A stretch of 54,946 nucleotides of DNA, taken from positions 1-54,946 of the forward strand of contig JABSRT010000028.1 of NCBI GenBank assembly GCA_013214945.1. The letters are read 5' to 3'. Under the pieces are notes generated by a model. That model worked only from the letters and a program-made list of their open reading frames with translations, was not told the origin of the DNA and ran no database searches. This stretch comes from Gammaproteobacteria bacterium (GTDB taxonomy: Bacteria > Pseudomonadota > Gammaproteobacteria > Enterobacterales > Psychrobiaceae). Positions 19,886 through 30,043 of this stretch are shown piece after piece (position 1 is the stretch's first letter; every line of letters starts with the position of its first letter). The position numbers were made by a program, and so were the translations under genes.

Positions 19886-20942
19886 CAAAATTCCCCTTTA
19901 AGCATGCAACAATGCAATCAAGATCTGCGGGTGATAAATCCTGATGGCAAGGCAATTGAACCAACCGAGAACGATAACTGCGGCTAATGCGGCACGCGCT
20001 TGGCATAAGCTCTTCCCACCGATATATTTGAATAGCTTGCTGCCTAATATGACTAAAACCTGCCTCACTATGTAATAAAAAAGGCACAACATAAGGCGTA
20101 ACGTGATCACCAAGCTCAGGCATTAACAGCTCACCCCAACTACTATTCGCTAAATGAGTCGCCAAATATTGGTAATTACTGCGCCGAGCGCTGACGATTT
20201 TAGCCTTATCCGTTTGACAGATTTTCGATTTAGTAACGTCCGCGATATTTTTACTCATTTTGTCCTGATTAAAATAACGAAAACTGCTGACCTTTTTATC
20301 ACTAAATTTATTGTATAGTCTGCGCCACCACTGCTTTACCTTACTAACTCGATAGTCTGGCAAACATGTTAATATTTGTTTGTATTGACCAATAGTTAAA
20401 TTATCGGATCGAAGCAGTATTTCGGCGCCCTGCGTGACCGGATAAAATTTAATTAAACTCGTTACTGCAACATCACCATATAGTTGTTCAAAAAACGCAG
20501 CATGCGCTAAGTCTTCAATTAACAGTAAATTATGCTGGTGACAAAATTGTGCCAATCGCTTAATTTCACAATCAAAGCCAAAATATCGAATGCCTACGAC
20601 CGCATCATTTACTTCGATATTTTGGCTTAAAAAATCAAAATCAGGCGTTAACAGCTTTGTTACCGGATAATATTTAAGCGTTTTATTGGCAGCTAGTAAG
20701 GGTTCAACTAGTGCTGGGCAATGATAACTGGGCAGCCAAACAGTTGCCGACGCTATCGCTTTCGCAATGACATACAGCCCAGTACGGGCATGGTCTAATA
20801 GGCCTAAACTAATAATGTTATCTGGTAAAAGACGAGTGTCGTTATTGGTCAATAAAAGCTCTGTTGGCTGCTGGGTTGGTAAAGCTAAGATTTTGGCCGC
20901 GACAAAATCCTTAGCGTCGGCCAGCGGCGATGAAAATTCCAT
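19872..20942 (-). CDS. DegT/DnrJ/EryC1/StrS-type PLP-fold protein, apparently lacking the PLP lysine
   Basis: Aspartate-aminotransferase-fold protein of 356 aa resembling nucleotide-sugar aminotransferases. WLPSYHCPALVEPL (about 69-82) and LLIEDLAHAAF (about 140-150) fit the substrate-loop and PLP-aspartate regions (Asp144). Where family members have a Schiff-base lysine (S-F-x-P-x-K), the sequence reads KFYPVTQG (165-172), placing Thr170 at the lysine position. If aligned correctly, it cannot be a standard aminotransferase. A lysine-free dehydratase-like or non-catalytic role is possible, as in ColD, which uses histidine. It is first in the operon with the two GNAT genes, under an AT-rich divergent promoter region. 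Confidence 0.75.
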   Translation of the reverse strand: MEFSSPLADAKDFVAAKILALPTQQPTELLLTNNDTRLLPDNIISLGLLDHARTGLYVIAKAIASATVWLPSYHCPALVEPLLAANKTLKYYPVTKLLTPDFDFLSQNIEVNDAVVGIRYFGFDCEIKRLAQFCHQHNLLLIEDLAHAAFFEQLYGDVAVTSLIKFYPVTQGAEILLRSDNLTIGQYKQILTCLPDYRVSKVKQWWRRLYNKFSDKKVSSFRYFNQDKMSKNIADVTKSKICQTDKAKIVSARRSNYQYLATHLANSSWGELLMPELGDHVTPYVVPFLLHSEAGFSHIRQQAIQIYRWEELMPSACRISRSYRSRLVQLPCHQDLSPADLDCIVACLKGNFDEAS

Positions 20943-20963
20943 TTCTTGACTCTCGATAAGTTA

Positions 20964-21085
20964 AACATTAATTGCTCATATAATTAATGTTATTGGTATT
21001 AATACAGTTTAGTAAAGTCCCGTCTTTAATGTTTTTTATTAAGCAGTTAATTTTATATATTAAAAAACAATTAACCAAAGGTTAA
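20964..21085. promoter_or_regulatory. Operator-like inverted repeats in the divergent region
   Basis: A perfect 10-bp inverted repeat, AACATTAATT (20964-20973) and AATTAATGTT (20982-20991), with an 8-bp spacer, lies 22-49 bp upstream of the PLP-fold gene. A second palindrome, TTAACC-AAA-GGTTAA (21071-21085), lies nearer the ATP-grasp gene. The region is strongly AT-rich. No regulator gene is in the cluster, so the binding protein is unknown. Confidence 0.5.
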
Positions 21086-21210
21086 AATATCAGCGAGCAT
21101 TTTGACTGAGAACGATGCAAAAAATTAGATTTACGACTAGTATATTGATTAATAGGGTCAGCATTAAAATAGTATATTGTCGACTCGACAACCATAAAAG
21201 GAATTATATT

Positions 21211-22275
21211 GTGTTAAGACAATGGAGTAGACAACTCGCCTCGAGTCATAAAATTAGCTTATTTAGTCAAATAAAAGCCATTTCCCATTGCCGTATGGTC
21301 AGCCGGATTGGAGTATCAGAGTATTTTGAACTTAAACTATTTGACCGGGCCACTTTCCCAGAGCCACAACGTTGTATTGGCCGGGTTCTCAGTGCAAAAA
21401 TAGACAAAGTACTTAATAGCGATGCATGGCGGGCAACTGCTAACAATAAAATTCTCAATTATTCTTTGCTAGCCCATTACAATTTACCTATTCCAACCAC
21501 TGTTGCCACATACAAAGCAATGCCTCTGGGCATAGCTAATGAAAAAAAACTAAATGACGCGCAGCAATTGAGCGATTTTTTTGCAACAAACACTGACTAT
21601 CCTTTGTTTCTCAAACCAGTTCATGGAAGTTATGGCCAAGGCACTTTTTCGCTCACTGCGTTTAATCCCAACACCCAAAGCTTCACTAGTAAAGCGGGTG
21701 CAGACGTTGAGCTGTCGACTGTATTAGCGGTCGCTGACAATCCCAAACACCAAGGTTTACTGATCCAGCGTTGTTTAGTGCCCCACCCACGGGTTCTTGA
21801 AACAGTAGGGCCTAATACTAGCTGTGTTCGATTTATCTTAATTAAGGATGGTTCGGATGTATTCATTCATCGGGCATTTTGGAAAATAGCCACCAAAGGC
21901 AATATTACCGACAACTTTTCCTATGGTAAACATGGTAATTTATTAGCAGATATCGATGTTGATACAGGAAAAGTAACACGGGTTATCGGTGGCTTGTGGC
22001 CTGATACCACGCAGCATGTTAATCACCCCGACTCGGGGATGGCGTTGCTCGACTTTCAATTACCCGACTGGCAACAAGCAGTCGCACAGTGTATCCAGGC
22101 ATCTAATATCTTTTCAGGTTTATCGTTGCAAAGCTGGGATGTTGCTTTTTGTGCAGACGGCCCGGTGTTAATGGAGCTCAATACCGAACCCAATTTGGAA
22201 GTACCGCAGATGTTATCCGAGCAAGCGTTTCTTGATGACCGTTTATTGGCCATATTAAAACAACGAGGCTGGTAA
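21211..22275 (+). CDS. ATP-grasp ligase, sugar-transfer-associated type
   Basis: Predicted ATP-dependent carboxylate-amine (or thiol) ligase, 354 aa from GTG at 21211. That start has AAAAGGAA (21196-21203) at good spacing. An ATG at 21115 would add 32 residues but lacks a ribosome site. ATP-grasp features are FLKPVHGSYGQGTFSL (lysine and glycine-rich loop), LLIQRCLVPH, FRAFWK-like HRAFWKIA and the metal-binding end SWDVAFCADGPVLMELNTEP. This pattern resembles the ATPgrasp_ST (sugar-transfer associated) family. It is divergent from the PLP/GNAT operon and probably functions with it, for example adding an amino acid to a glycan or small molecule. Confidence 0.8.
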   Translation: MLRQWSRQLASSHKISLFSQIKAISHCRMVSRIGVSEYFELKLFDRATFPEPQRCIGRVLSAKIDKVLNSDAWRATANNKILNYSLLAHYNLPIPTTVATYKAMPLGIANEKKLNDAQQLSDFFATNTDYPLFLKPVHGSYGQGTFSLTAFNPNTQSFTSKAGADVELSTVLAVADNPKHQGLLIQRCLVPHPRVLETVGPNTSCVRFILIKDGSDVFIHRAFWKIATKGNITDNFSYGKHGNLLADIDVDTGKVTRVIGGLWPDTTQHVNHPDSGMALLDFQLPDWQQAVAQCIQASNIFSGLSLQSWDVAFCADGPVLMELNTEPNLEVPQMLSEQAFLDDRLLAILKQRGW

Positions 22276-22302
22276 AGCAGCTAGTCCGCGCAGGTAGCGA
22301 GC

Positions 22303-22857
<555 letters not shown>

Positions 22858-22872
22858 CTACGTTTCATCAAT

Positions 22873-22901
22873 AAAAAAGCCTGCACACGGCAGGCTTTTT
22901 A
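22873..22901 (-). terminator. guaBA intrinsic terminator
   Basis: GCCTGC (22879-22884) and GCAGGC (22890-22895) form the stem, with an A-tract on the left and a T-tract on the right. The A-tract is the U-tail on the minus strand, directly after guaA. Confidence 0.88.
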
Positions 22902-22929
22902 TCTACTTAATCAAAGTAAAATTAAGTAT

Positions 22930-24501
22930 TTATTCCCACTCAATCGTTGCTGGCGGCTTACCACTGATGTCATAAACTACCCGAGAGATACCATCAATTT
23001 CATTGATAATTCGGTTAGAAACATGTCCTAACAATTCGTAAGGAAGATGCGACCAAATGGCCGTCATGAAATCAACAGTTTCAACACAACGTAGTGACAC
23101 TACCCAGTCGTACTTACGACCGTCACCCATTACGCCAACCGACTTAACCGGTAGGAATACGGTGAATGCCTGACTTACTTTGTGGTACATGTCTGCTTTA
23201 TGCAGTTCTTCAATGAAGATTGCGTCAGCGCGGCGTAATAAATCACAGTATTCTTTTTTCACTTCACCAAGTACACGCACACCTAAACCAGGCCCTGGGA
23301 ACGGGTGACGGTATAACATGTCGTATGGTAAACCAAGCTCTAAACCAATGCGGCGAACTTCATCTTTAAATAACTCACGTAATGGCTCAACTAAGCCCAT
23401 TTCCATGTCGTCTGGCAAACCACCAACGTTATGGTGTGATTTAATTACATGCGCTTTACCCGTGCCAGCAGCAGCAGATTCGATAACATCAGGGTAAATA
23501 GTGCCCTGTGCTAACCATTTAGCGTTTTCAAGCTTTTTAGATTCTTCATCAAAGATATCAACAAAGACATGACCAATGATTTTACGCTTAGCTTCTGGTT
23601 CGTCTTCACCTTTTAAGGCATCAAGGAAACGTTGCTCGCCTTCGATATGAATAATCTTTAAGCCGAAATGATCGCCAAACATGTCCATTACTTGCTCAGC
23701 TTCATTTAAACGTAATAAACCGTTATCAACAAAAACACACGTTAGCTTGTCGCCAATCGCGCGCTGAAGCAGCATAGCGGTAACAGACGAATCAACGCCG
23801 CCAGACAAACCAAGAATAACTTCATCATCGCCGACTTGCTCTTTAATGCGAGCGATAGCATCGTCAATGATAGAACCCGCAGTCCAGTTCTTTTCACAGC
23901 CACAAATATCAACCACAAAACGCTCTAATAAACGACCGCCTTGCTTGGTATGTGTAACTTCAGGGTGGAATTGAACCCCGTAGAAACGACGTTCTTCATC
24001 AGCCATTGCCGCATAAGGACAGCTATCTGTTTTAGCAATTGTTTGAAAGCTTGCTGGAATAGTCGCGACTTTATCACCGTGGCTCATCCAAACATCTAAG
24101 AAAGAGTTACCGTCGATAAGTTCGTCTTCAATATTTTTAAATAATGCTGACTCACCAACCAATTCCACTTTAGCATAACCAAACTCACGTTCATTTGATG
24201 TTTCAACGCTGCCGCCAAGCTGTGCTGACATGGTTTGCATGCCATAACATACGCCTAATACCGGTACACCAGCTTCAAAAACATAAGCAGGTGCAGCAGG
24301 TGAATCTTTTAGTGTTACTGATTCTGGGCCACCTGATAAAATGATACCGTTTGGATTAAATTCACGGATTTTTTCTTCCGAAACATCCCAGCCCCAAAGT
24401 TCACAATAAACGCCAAGTTCACGAATGCGGCGAGCGATAAGTTGAGTATACTGCGATCCAAAATCAAGGATTAATATACGATGGTCATGTATGTTGCTCA
24501 T
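22930..24501 (-). CDS. guaA: GMP synthase (glutamine-hydrolysing)
   Basis: Converts XMP to GMP, 523 aa. The N-terminal amidotransferase has [15 protein letters not shown] (nucleophile Cys) and [13 protein letters not shown]. The central ATP-pyrophosphatase has the P-loop LSGGVDSSV. The C-terminal dimerisation domain ends [12 protein letters not shown] as in E. coli. It lies 79 nt after guaB in a two-gene operon. Confidence 0.99.
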   Translation of the reverse strand: MSNIHDHRILILDFGSQYTQLIARRIRELGVYCELWGWDVSEEKIREFNPNGIILSGGPESVTLKDSPAAPAYVFEAGVPVLGVCYGMQTMSAQLGGSVETSNEREFGYAKVELVGESALFKNIEDELIDGNSFLDVWMSHGDKVATIPASFQTIAKTDSCPYAAMADEERRFYGVQFHPEVTHTKQGGRLLERFVVDICGCEKNWTAGSIIDDAIARIKEQVGDDEVILGLSGGVDSSVTAMLLQRAIGDKLTCVFVDNGLLRLNEAEQVMDMFGDHFGLKIIHIEGEQRFLDALKGEDEPEAKRKIIGHVFVDIFDEESKKLENAKWLAQGTIYPDVIESAAAGTGKAHVIKSHHNVGGLPDDMEMGLVEPLRELFKDEVRRIGLELGLPYDMLYRHPFPGPGLGVRVLGEVKKEYCDLLRRADAIFIEELHKADMYHKVSQAFTVFLPVKSVGVMGDGRKYDWVVSLRCVETVDFMTAIWSHLPYELLGHVSNRIINEIDGISRVVYDISGKPPATIEWE

Positions 24502-24580
24502 GAGAAACCTTTAAATTATTAAGTTAAAAGGCAGAGACCGCTAAAAACAGCCCCTGCCCTATCTGCTATGTACTTGGCGT

Positions 24581-26050
24581 TTAGCCCATGCGGTAGTTTG
24601 GTGCTTCTTTAGTAATGGTCACGTCATGAACGTGTGACTCACCCATACCTGCTGAAGTAATCTTAACGAATTCGGCCTTAGTGCCTAGCTCGACAATCGT
24701 GGCACAACCGGTTAAACCCATCGCGCTGCGGATACCGCCAAGCTGCTGATGAATAATCGCGGTCATTGGGCCTTTGTAAGCTACTCGGCCTTCAATGCCT
24801 TCAGGAACAAGCTTTGATGCTTCGTTACTGGTTTGGAAGTAACGATCAGATGAACCGTCACGTTGATCCATTGCGCCAATAGAACCCATACCACGGTAAG
24901 ATTTGTAGTAACGACCTTGATACAGTTCAACTTCACCAGGTGCTTCTTCAGTGCCCGCGAACATAGAACCCATCATCACACAACTAGCGCCAGCAACTAA
25001 CGCTTTAGCGATGTCACCAGAAAAGCGGATACCGCCATCGGCAATAACCGGAATGCCACGACCCACTAGCGCGTCAACCGCGTCTGAGACTGCAGTAATT
25101 TGTGGCACACCAACACCAGTAACAATACGCGTGGTACAGATAGAACCCGGGCCGATGCCGACTTTAACCGCATTGGCACCAGCATCAGCAATTGCTAATG
25201 CACCAGCGCCAGTAGCAACGTTGCCACCAATAATCTGTAAATCTGGGTATTCACTGCGAGTTTTCTTGATCCGGTCTAACACGCCTTGCGAATGACCATG
25301 AGAAGTATCAATCAGTAACACATCAACGCCAGCGGCAACAAGTGCTGCAATCCGTTCATCGGTACCTTCGCCACAACCTACTGCAGCACCAACACGTAAA
25401 CGACCTTCGTCATCTTTACAAGCGTTTGGTTTGTCTTCAGCTTTTTGGAAATCTTTTACTGTGATCATACCTTGTAACTTAAAAGCATCGTCAACAACCA
25501 GAATTTTCTCAATTCGGTGCTCGTGCATTAAGTGCAATACTTGGTCTGATTTTTCACCCGCTTTTACCGTAACAAGCTTGTCTTTTGGCGTCATTAGTAC
25601 TGACGCTGGCTTATCGAGGTTAGTCGCAAAACGAATATCGCGCGAAGTGATAATACCAACCAATAGGTTATTTTCATCAACGACTGGGAATCCAGAGAAA
25701 CCTAGTTTTTTACGCATTTCATTGATTTCGCGGATCGTTACGTTAGGGCTAACGGTCACGGGTGAAGTAACAACACCAGATTCAAACTTTTTAACTAACG
25801 ATACTTGATGCGCTTGCGCTTTGATCGTCATGTTTTTATGAACAAAGCCAATACCACCCTCTTGAGCCAAAGCAATGGCTAACCGAGCTTCAGTAACAGT
25901 ATCCATTGACGCTGATAGCATCGGGATATTCAAACTGATTGTTTGGGTTAATTTAGTTCGTAAATCTGCGGTGTGGGGAAGGACAGTAGAATGTCCTGGA
26001 ACGAGTAGAACGTCGTCAAACGTTAGTGCTTCTTGTGCGATTCTTAGCAT
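24581..26050 (-). CDS. guaB: Inosine-5'-monophosphate dehydrogenase
   Basis: Oxidises IMP to XMP with NAD, the committed step to GMP, 489 aa. The catalytic barrel has the cysteine loop [20 protein letters not shown] and the flap [11 protein letters not shown]. Two CBS domains (about 95-205) are inserted and bind regulatory nucleotides in the family. A promoter with a good -10 element lies upstream. Confidence 0.99.
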   Translation of the reverse strand: MLRIAQEALTFDDVLLVPGHSTVLPHTADLRTKLTQTISLNIPMLSASMDTVTEARLAIALAQEGGIGFVHKNMTIKAQAHQVSLVKKFESGVVTSPVTVSPNVTIREINEMRKKLGFSGFPVVDENNLLVGIITSRDIRFATNLDKPASVLMTPKDKLVTVKAGEKSDQVLHLMHEHRIEKILVVDDAFKLQGMITVKDFQKAEDKPNACKDDEGRLRVGAAVGCGEGTDERIAALVAAGVDVLLIDTSHGHSQGVLDRIKKTRSEYPDLQIIGGNVATGAGALAIADAGANAVKVGIGPGSICTTRIVTGVGVPQITAVSDAVDALVGRGIPVIADGGIRFSGDIAKALVAGASCVMMGSMFAGTEEAPGEVELYQGRYYKSYRGMGSIGAMDQRDGSSDRYFQTSNEASKLVPEGIEGRVAYKGPMTAIIHQQLGGIRSAMGLTGCATIVELGTKAEFVKITSAGMGESHVHDVTITKEAPNYRMG

Positions 26051-26101
26051 TGCAACATCTCACCAAAATAAGAGGAAAAAGGTATAAAATATTGCGGACA
26101 T

Positions 26102-26129
26102 ATTATAGGAGATATGCAGGCGTTCGTAA
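26102..26129 (-). promoter_or_regulatory. Probable guaBA promoter
   Basis: On the minus strand, TTACGA (26124-26129) and TATAAT (26102-26107) are spaced by 16 bp. The start of transcription would be about 45 nt before the guaB ATG. Confidence 0.55.
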
Positions 26130-26309
26130 ATCACTATTTGTAATTATTTTAAACTTGGTACTGTTCGTTAACTATTGAAAATGAGCATTTGGTGGAAAAA
26201 ATCGTGGAAACGGCAATTTATCAATGTAATGATAAAAACAATTCGTTATAATCTCGCCAAATATTTACATAGTCTATAATCATTATTTTCCAGCGGTAGA
26301 GTTCACACC

Positions 26310-26873
26310 ATGACAAAAAAATACATTGATGCGCAACAATTACTCGACGATTCTTATAACTTGGGTTTAAAAGTCCTCGACAGCGGTTGTCGCCCAGATT
26401 ACATCATCGGCGTGTGGCGCGGGGGCACCCCTGTAGGCATTGCAGTGCAAGAGCTGTTGGACTTTTTTGGGATTAAAACCGATCACATTTCAATCCGTAC
26501 TTCATCGTACACAGGAATTGAACAACGTGTATCTAATGTTCGTGTTCATGGTCTTGATTACATTATTAAAAATGTTAATGCTGAAGACACCTTATTGATC
26601 GTTGACGATGTTTATGATTCGGGCTTAAGCGTGGCGCAAATTATTGAAGATTTAACCAAGAAATGTCGCCGTAATACGCCTATTATTAAGATCGCGACTC
26701 CGTATTATAAACCTCAAAATAACAAAACTGACCGAGTACCTGATTTTTATCTATATGAAACAGACGAATGGCTAGTTTTTCCGCATGAGTTAACCGGATT
26801 AACCAAAGAAGAACTGCTTAATGACAAGCCAGGTCTTGAAGTGTTAAAAGAACGTATTCGCCAAATGGACTAA
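26310..26873 (+). CDS. PRPP-dependent purine phosphoribosyltransferase
   Basis: Type I phosphoribosyltransferase of 187 aa that probably salvages hypoxanthine, guanine or xanthine. The PRPP loop LLIVDDVYDSGLSV (about 100-113) is typical, with GVWRGGTPVG at the pyrophosphate-binding N-terminus and PDFYLYETDEWLVFPHE near the purine-binding end. Divergent placement from guaBA supports a role in guanine nucleotide supply. Base specificity cannot be read from the sequence, so no symbol is given. A terminator follows. Confidence 0.88.
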   Translation: MTKKYIDAQQLLDDSYNLGLKVLDSGCRPDYIIGVWRGGTPVGIAVQELLDFFGIKTDHISIRTSSYTGIEQRVSNVRVHGLDYIIKNVNAEDTLLIVDDVYDSGLSVAQIIEDLTKKCRRNTPIIKIATPYYKPQNNKTDRVPDFYLYETDEWLVFPHELTGLTKEELLNDKPGLEVLKERIRQMD

Positions 26874-26900
26874 GTACGAGTTATTTTCAGTCTAAAACTA

Positions 26901-26922
26901 AAGGCCCTCTGGGGCCTTTTTT
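26901..26922 (+). terminator. Intrinsic terminator after the phosphoribosyltransferase
   Basis: AAGGCCC (26901-26907) pairs with GGGCCTT (26912-26918) around TCTG, followed by a T-run. It lies 27 nt after the stop codon. Confidence 0.9.
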
Positions 26923-26991
26923 ATTGTTTCAACTACAGTGACGCTATACACTACTGACCATATATCGCCGACTACTGATGAATCCCTAACG

Positions 26992-28338
26992 ATGCCACTA
27001 AGTCCATCACAAAATATCTATAATGTTTCCAAGCTAAACAATGAAATTAAGCGTTTGCTCGAAGGTAATTTTGGCCGGATTTGGTTAAATGCTGAAATTT
27101 CGAATTTTGTCGCGGCGTCATCTGGGCATTGGTATTTCACCCTTAAAGATGCGCGTTCGCAAGTTAAGTGTGCAATGTTTAAAAGTCGTAACCGTGCTGT
27201 TAAGTTTCGACCTCAAAATGGTCAGCAAATTTTGGTCAAAGCTAACCTCAGTGTTTATGAACCCCGCGGTGATTATCAGTTATTGGTTGATGTAATGGAT
27301 GTCGCTGGTGATGGTTTATTACAACAGCAGTTTGAACAGCTTAAAGCCCAACTCACTAGCGAAGGTCTGTTTGCCAGTGAGCATAAAAAGCCACTACCGA
27401 ATGCACCGAAGAAAATAGGGGTTATTACCTCACCGACTGGCGCAGCCATCCAAGATATTTTAACCGTATTAAAGCGTCGAAACCCGACCGTTGATGTCAT
27501 CATTTATCCCGTTTTAGTGCAGGGTATGCAAGCGGCTAACGACATCATCAACGCGATTAATCTTGCCAACCATCGTAATGAAGTTGAACTGCTGATTGTC
27601 GGCCGTGGCGGTGGTTCGCTTGAAGATTTATGGTGTTTTAATGACGAGATTTTAGCGCGGACAATTTTCGATTCTAATTTACCAATTATTAGTGCCGTAG
27701 GACATGAAGTTGACGTCACTATCAGTGATTTTGTCGCCGATTACCGCGCGCCAACACCGTCGGCCGCGGCTGAAATAGCGGTCGATACCACCGAAGAACT
27801 GCGTCAACGCATCAGCTATTGTCAGCAATCATTAAACGCCGTAATCAATGCCAGCATTGCTGCTCGGCAAATAACATTGCAAGGGCTGACTCAACGTTTA
27901 GTGCAGCAAGATCCTAAATATCGGTTGCAACAACAAGCCCAGTATTTAGATGAATTATCAAGTAAGTTAAGTCAAAACATTAGTCGACGACTTAAGCAGG
28001 ACAACCACAGATTAAACCAGCTTAGTCAGCGCTTGCTCGTCCATACACCTCAGCCAGCGCTGAATCAATTCATAGAGCGCCACCAGCAACTGGTAATTAG
28101 GCTTAAACAGGCTGCAACTGGGTTGCTAGCAACCAAACAAGCGGCGCTGCACGCAAAATTGCGAGAGCTCAATAGTGTCAGTCCATTAGCGGTGCTTGAA
28201 CGTGGCTATAGCATTACTTATGACGAACAAATGAATGTCATTAAAGACAGCAGTCAATTACAGCCTGATCAAATTATTGTTAACCAATTAAGTCAGGGTA
28301 AAATAACGTCGGTAATCACCAAGCTTAGTAAATCTTAA
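26992..28338 (+). CDS. xseA: Exodeoxyribonuclease VII large subunit
   Basis: Large subunit of the single-strand-specific ExoVII, 448 aa from ATG at 26992. A GTG at 26938 would add 18 residues reaching back close to the terminator and is unlike the family. The N-terminal OB fold carries IWLNAEISNF and SGHWYFTLKD. The catalytic core has GVITSPTGAAIQDIL, VGRGGGSLEDLWCFNDE and SAVGHEVDVTISDFVADYRA. The long C-terminal coiled-coil region is Gln-rich. Its xseB partner is not in the window. Confidence 0.97.
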   Translation: MPLSPSQNIYNVSKLNNEIKRLLEGNFGRIWLNAEISNFVAASSGHWYFTLKDARSQVKCAMFKSRNRAVKFRPQNGQQILVKANLSVYEPRGDYQLLVDVMDVAGDGLLQQQFEQLKAQLTSEGLFASEHKKPLPNAPKKIGVITSPTGAAIQDILTVLKRRNPTVDVIIYPVLVQGMQAANDIINAINLANHRNEVELLIVGRGGGSLEDLWCFNDEILARTIFDSNLPIISAVGHEVDVTISDFVADYRAPTPSAAAEIAVDTTEELRQRISYCQQSLNAVINASIAARQITLQGLTQRLVQQDPKYRLQQQAQYLDELSSKLSQNISRRLKQDNHRLNQLSQRLLVHTPQPALNQFIERHQQLVIRLKQAATGLLATKQAALHAKLRELNSVSPLAVLERGYSITYDEQMNVIKDSSQLQPDQIIVNQLSQGKITSVITKLSKS

Positions 28339-28352
28339 ATAGCTCAGGTTAA

Positions 28353-29891
28353 TTATTCAAAGGTACTGGTTAAATCTTTAAGATTCTGGGCACTTTCTCT
28401 TAACTTATCGCAGTTTATTTGGATTTGTTCAGCTTGCTCGTTATTATCTTGACCAATTTTTTCAACGGTCGATACACTACTGCTAATTTGGCTAGCCACC
28501 ACACCTTGTTGTTCGGTAATGCTCGAAATTTCAATCGCTGCACCAGTTGCTTGATCCATTAAAGTTGAGATCTGGATCATCGCCTGACGAATGTCTTGAC
28601 TTTGCTGGCAGCTCTGTTGTGCTTGAACCTTGTTTCCAAGCATCATTTCGCTCCAGGTTGATAAAGTTCTCTGTAAAGTAACCACCGAATTTTGAATTTG
28701 CTCCGTCGCATTTTGAGTCCGACTAGCCAATGTTCTGACTTCATCAGCAACGACAGCAAAACCTCGCCCTTGCTCACCTGCTCTGGCCGCCTCGATAGCA
28801 GCATTTAACGCTAACAGATTGGTTTGGTCAGCAATCCCCTTTATTTCGCTCATGATATTGGATATTGCATCGGCTTCTGAAATAAGCGATTGAGCAGCCT
28901 GCGCTGCTGATGCGACATTTTCAGCCACTTTAGAGATAGTTGATTCAGTTGTATCGATTAATACAATGGCCTCCTGACATTGCTCACCAACGCTAGTCAC
29001 ACGTTGAGTTGAATCATTGGTATTGAGACTTATTTGCTCAATTGATTTACTCATTTCGCTTACTGCTGTTATTAATTGCTCGAGGTGCTTACCCTGTTCA
29101 ATTAACCCCGCTAATGTGGACTTTGACGACGTATCTAGTGTGTGTGTCACATCCACTATATTCACACTATAGTCGGTACACCGACCCAACACTGTTCTTA
29201 ATTTAGCTTGCGACAACTGCAATGCATAATCTGCGATTGCCACCAAGCCTTTCCCACTAAAGATAATACTTGAAGGACTGGCTATTTTTTTCTGGAGCCG
29301 CATTAAGTATTGCGGTAGCTTGATAAGCTCCTCGCTAAAAATCACCAGCAGCAATACAAAAGACAATAATGACAAGCCGACTACCGACAGATTTTTAGTA
29401 ATCCAATATTGCCCAATCAGCATACATAGTAATACTAAACTACCTAACATTTGCTTCAGGGGTAGATTAGCGTGAAAATCGGTAATTTTCCTGCCTGCAT
29501 TCAATTGCGCATAAAGCTTGACTGCAGCACTAATTTGCTCAGCGCTAGGGCAGGCTCTAACCGATTGATAACCAACAGTAACACCATGTTCAGTTAGCGG
29601 CGTAACGTATGCATCAACCCAGTAATAGCGACCATCTTTACAGCGGTTTTTCACCATTCCACGCCAAGCCTGGTCATGTTTAAGCTTGCTCCACAAATCA
29701 GCAAACGCCGCTTTGGGCATATCAGCATGACGCACAATATTGTGTGGTTTACCGATCAACTCTTCTTGGCTGTAACCTGAAATTAGCGCAAAAGCATCAT
29801 TAACATAGGTGATAATACCGCGCTTATCTGTTATTGAAACAAGCTGTTGGGACGGAGGGAATTTTACTTCTTGAGAGTTATTTTGAGCCAT
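28353..29891 (-). CDS. PAS-containing, Aer-like methyl-accepting chemotaxis protein
   Basis: Energy or redox chemoreceptor of 512 aa. The N-terminal PAS domain (about 15-115; [21 protein letters not shown] and [13 protein letters not shown]) is cytoplasmic, as in the FAD-binding aerotaxis receptor Aer. Two closely spaced hydrophobic segments (about 149-163 and 168-186) anchor it without a periplasmic domain. The signalling tip is intact (about 352-393). A TATAAT at 29925-29930 on the minus strand may be its -10. It converges on xseA with only 14 bp between stop codons. FAD binding is inferred from the Aer family. Confidence 0.93.
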   Translation of the reverse strand: MAQNNSQEVKFPPSQQLVSITDKRGIITYVNDAFALISGYSQEELIGKPHNIVRHADMPKAAFADLWSKLKHDQAWRGMVKNRCKDGRYYWVDAYVTPLTEHGVTVGYQSVRACPSAEQISAAVKLYAQLNAGRKITDFHANLPLKQMLGSLVLLCMLIGQYWITKNLSVVGLSLLSFVLLLVIFSEELIKLPQYLMRLQKKIASPSSIIFSGKGLVAIADYALQLSQAKLRTVLGRCTDYSVNIVDVTHTLDTSSKSTLAGLIEQGKHLEQLITAVSEMSKSIEQISLNTNDSTQRVTSVGEQCQEAIVLIDTTESTISKVAENVASAAQAAQSLISEADAISNIMSEIKGIADQTNLLALNAAIEAARAGEQGRGFAVVADEVRTLASRTQNATEQIQNSVVTLQRTLSTWSEMMLGNKVQAQQSCQQSQDIRQAMIQISTLMDQATGAAIEISSITEQQGVVASQISSSVSTVEKIGQDNNEQAEQIQINCDKLRESAQNLKDLTSTFE

Positions 29892-29989
29892 AACATATCA
29901 AACCTTAATAGGGGCTAGATATAAATTATAGCAGTCATTTTATAAATAACAGGGGATGACAAACGTGCGGGTAATAATAAGAAATAACT

Positions 29990-30028
29990 AGCCGATCAAT
30001 AAAGAGATATATCTTTTATTGATCGGCT
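29990..30028 (-). terminator. Long palindromic terminator after the purine permease
   Basis: GCCGATCAATAAA (29991-30003) pairs with TTTATTGATCGGC (30015-30027). The centre AGATATATCT is self-complementary, so almost the whole 39 bp is one hairpin. A moderately T-rich run follows on the minus strand. It lies 16 nt after the permease stop. Confidence 0.75.
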
Positions 30029-30043
30029 TATGTGCTTATTTAT

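Noticed and set aside
26112-26129. PurR box at the guaBA promoter
   Set aside because: ATGCAGGCGTTCGT only partly matches the PurR consensus, with at least three mismatches at conserved positions.
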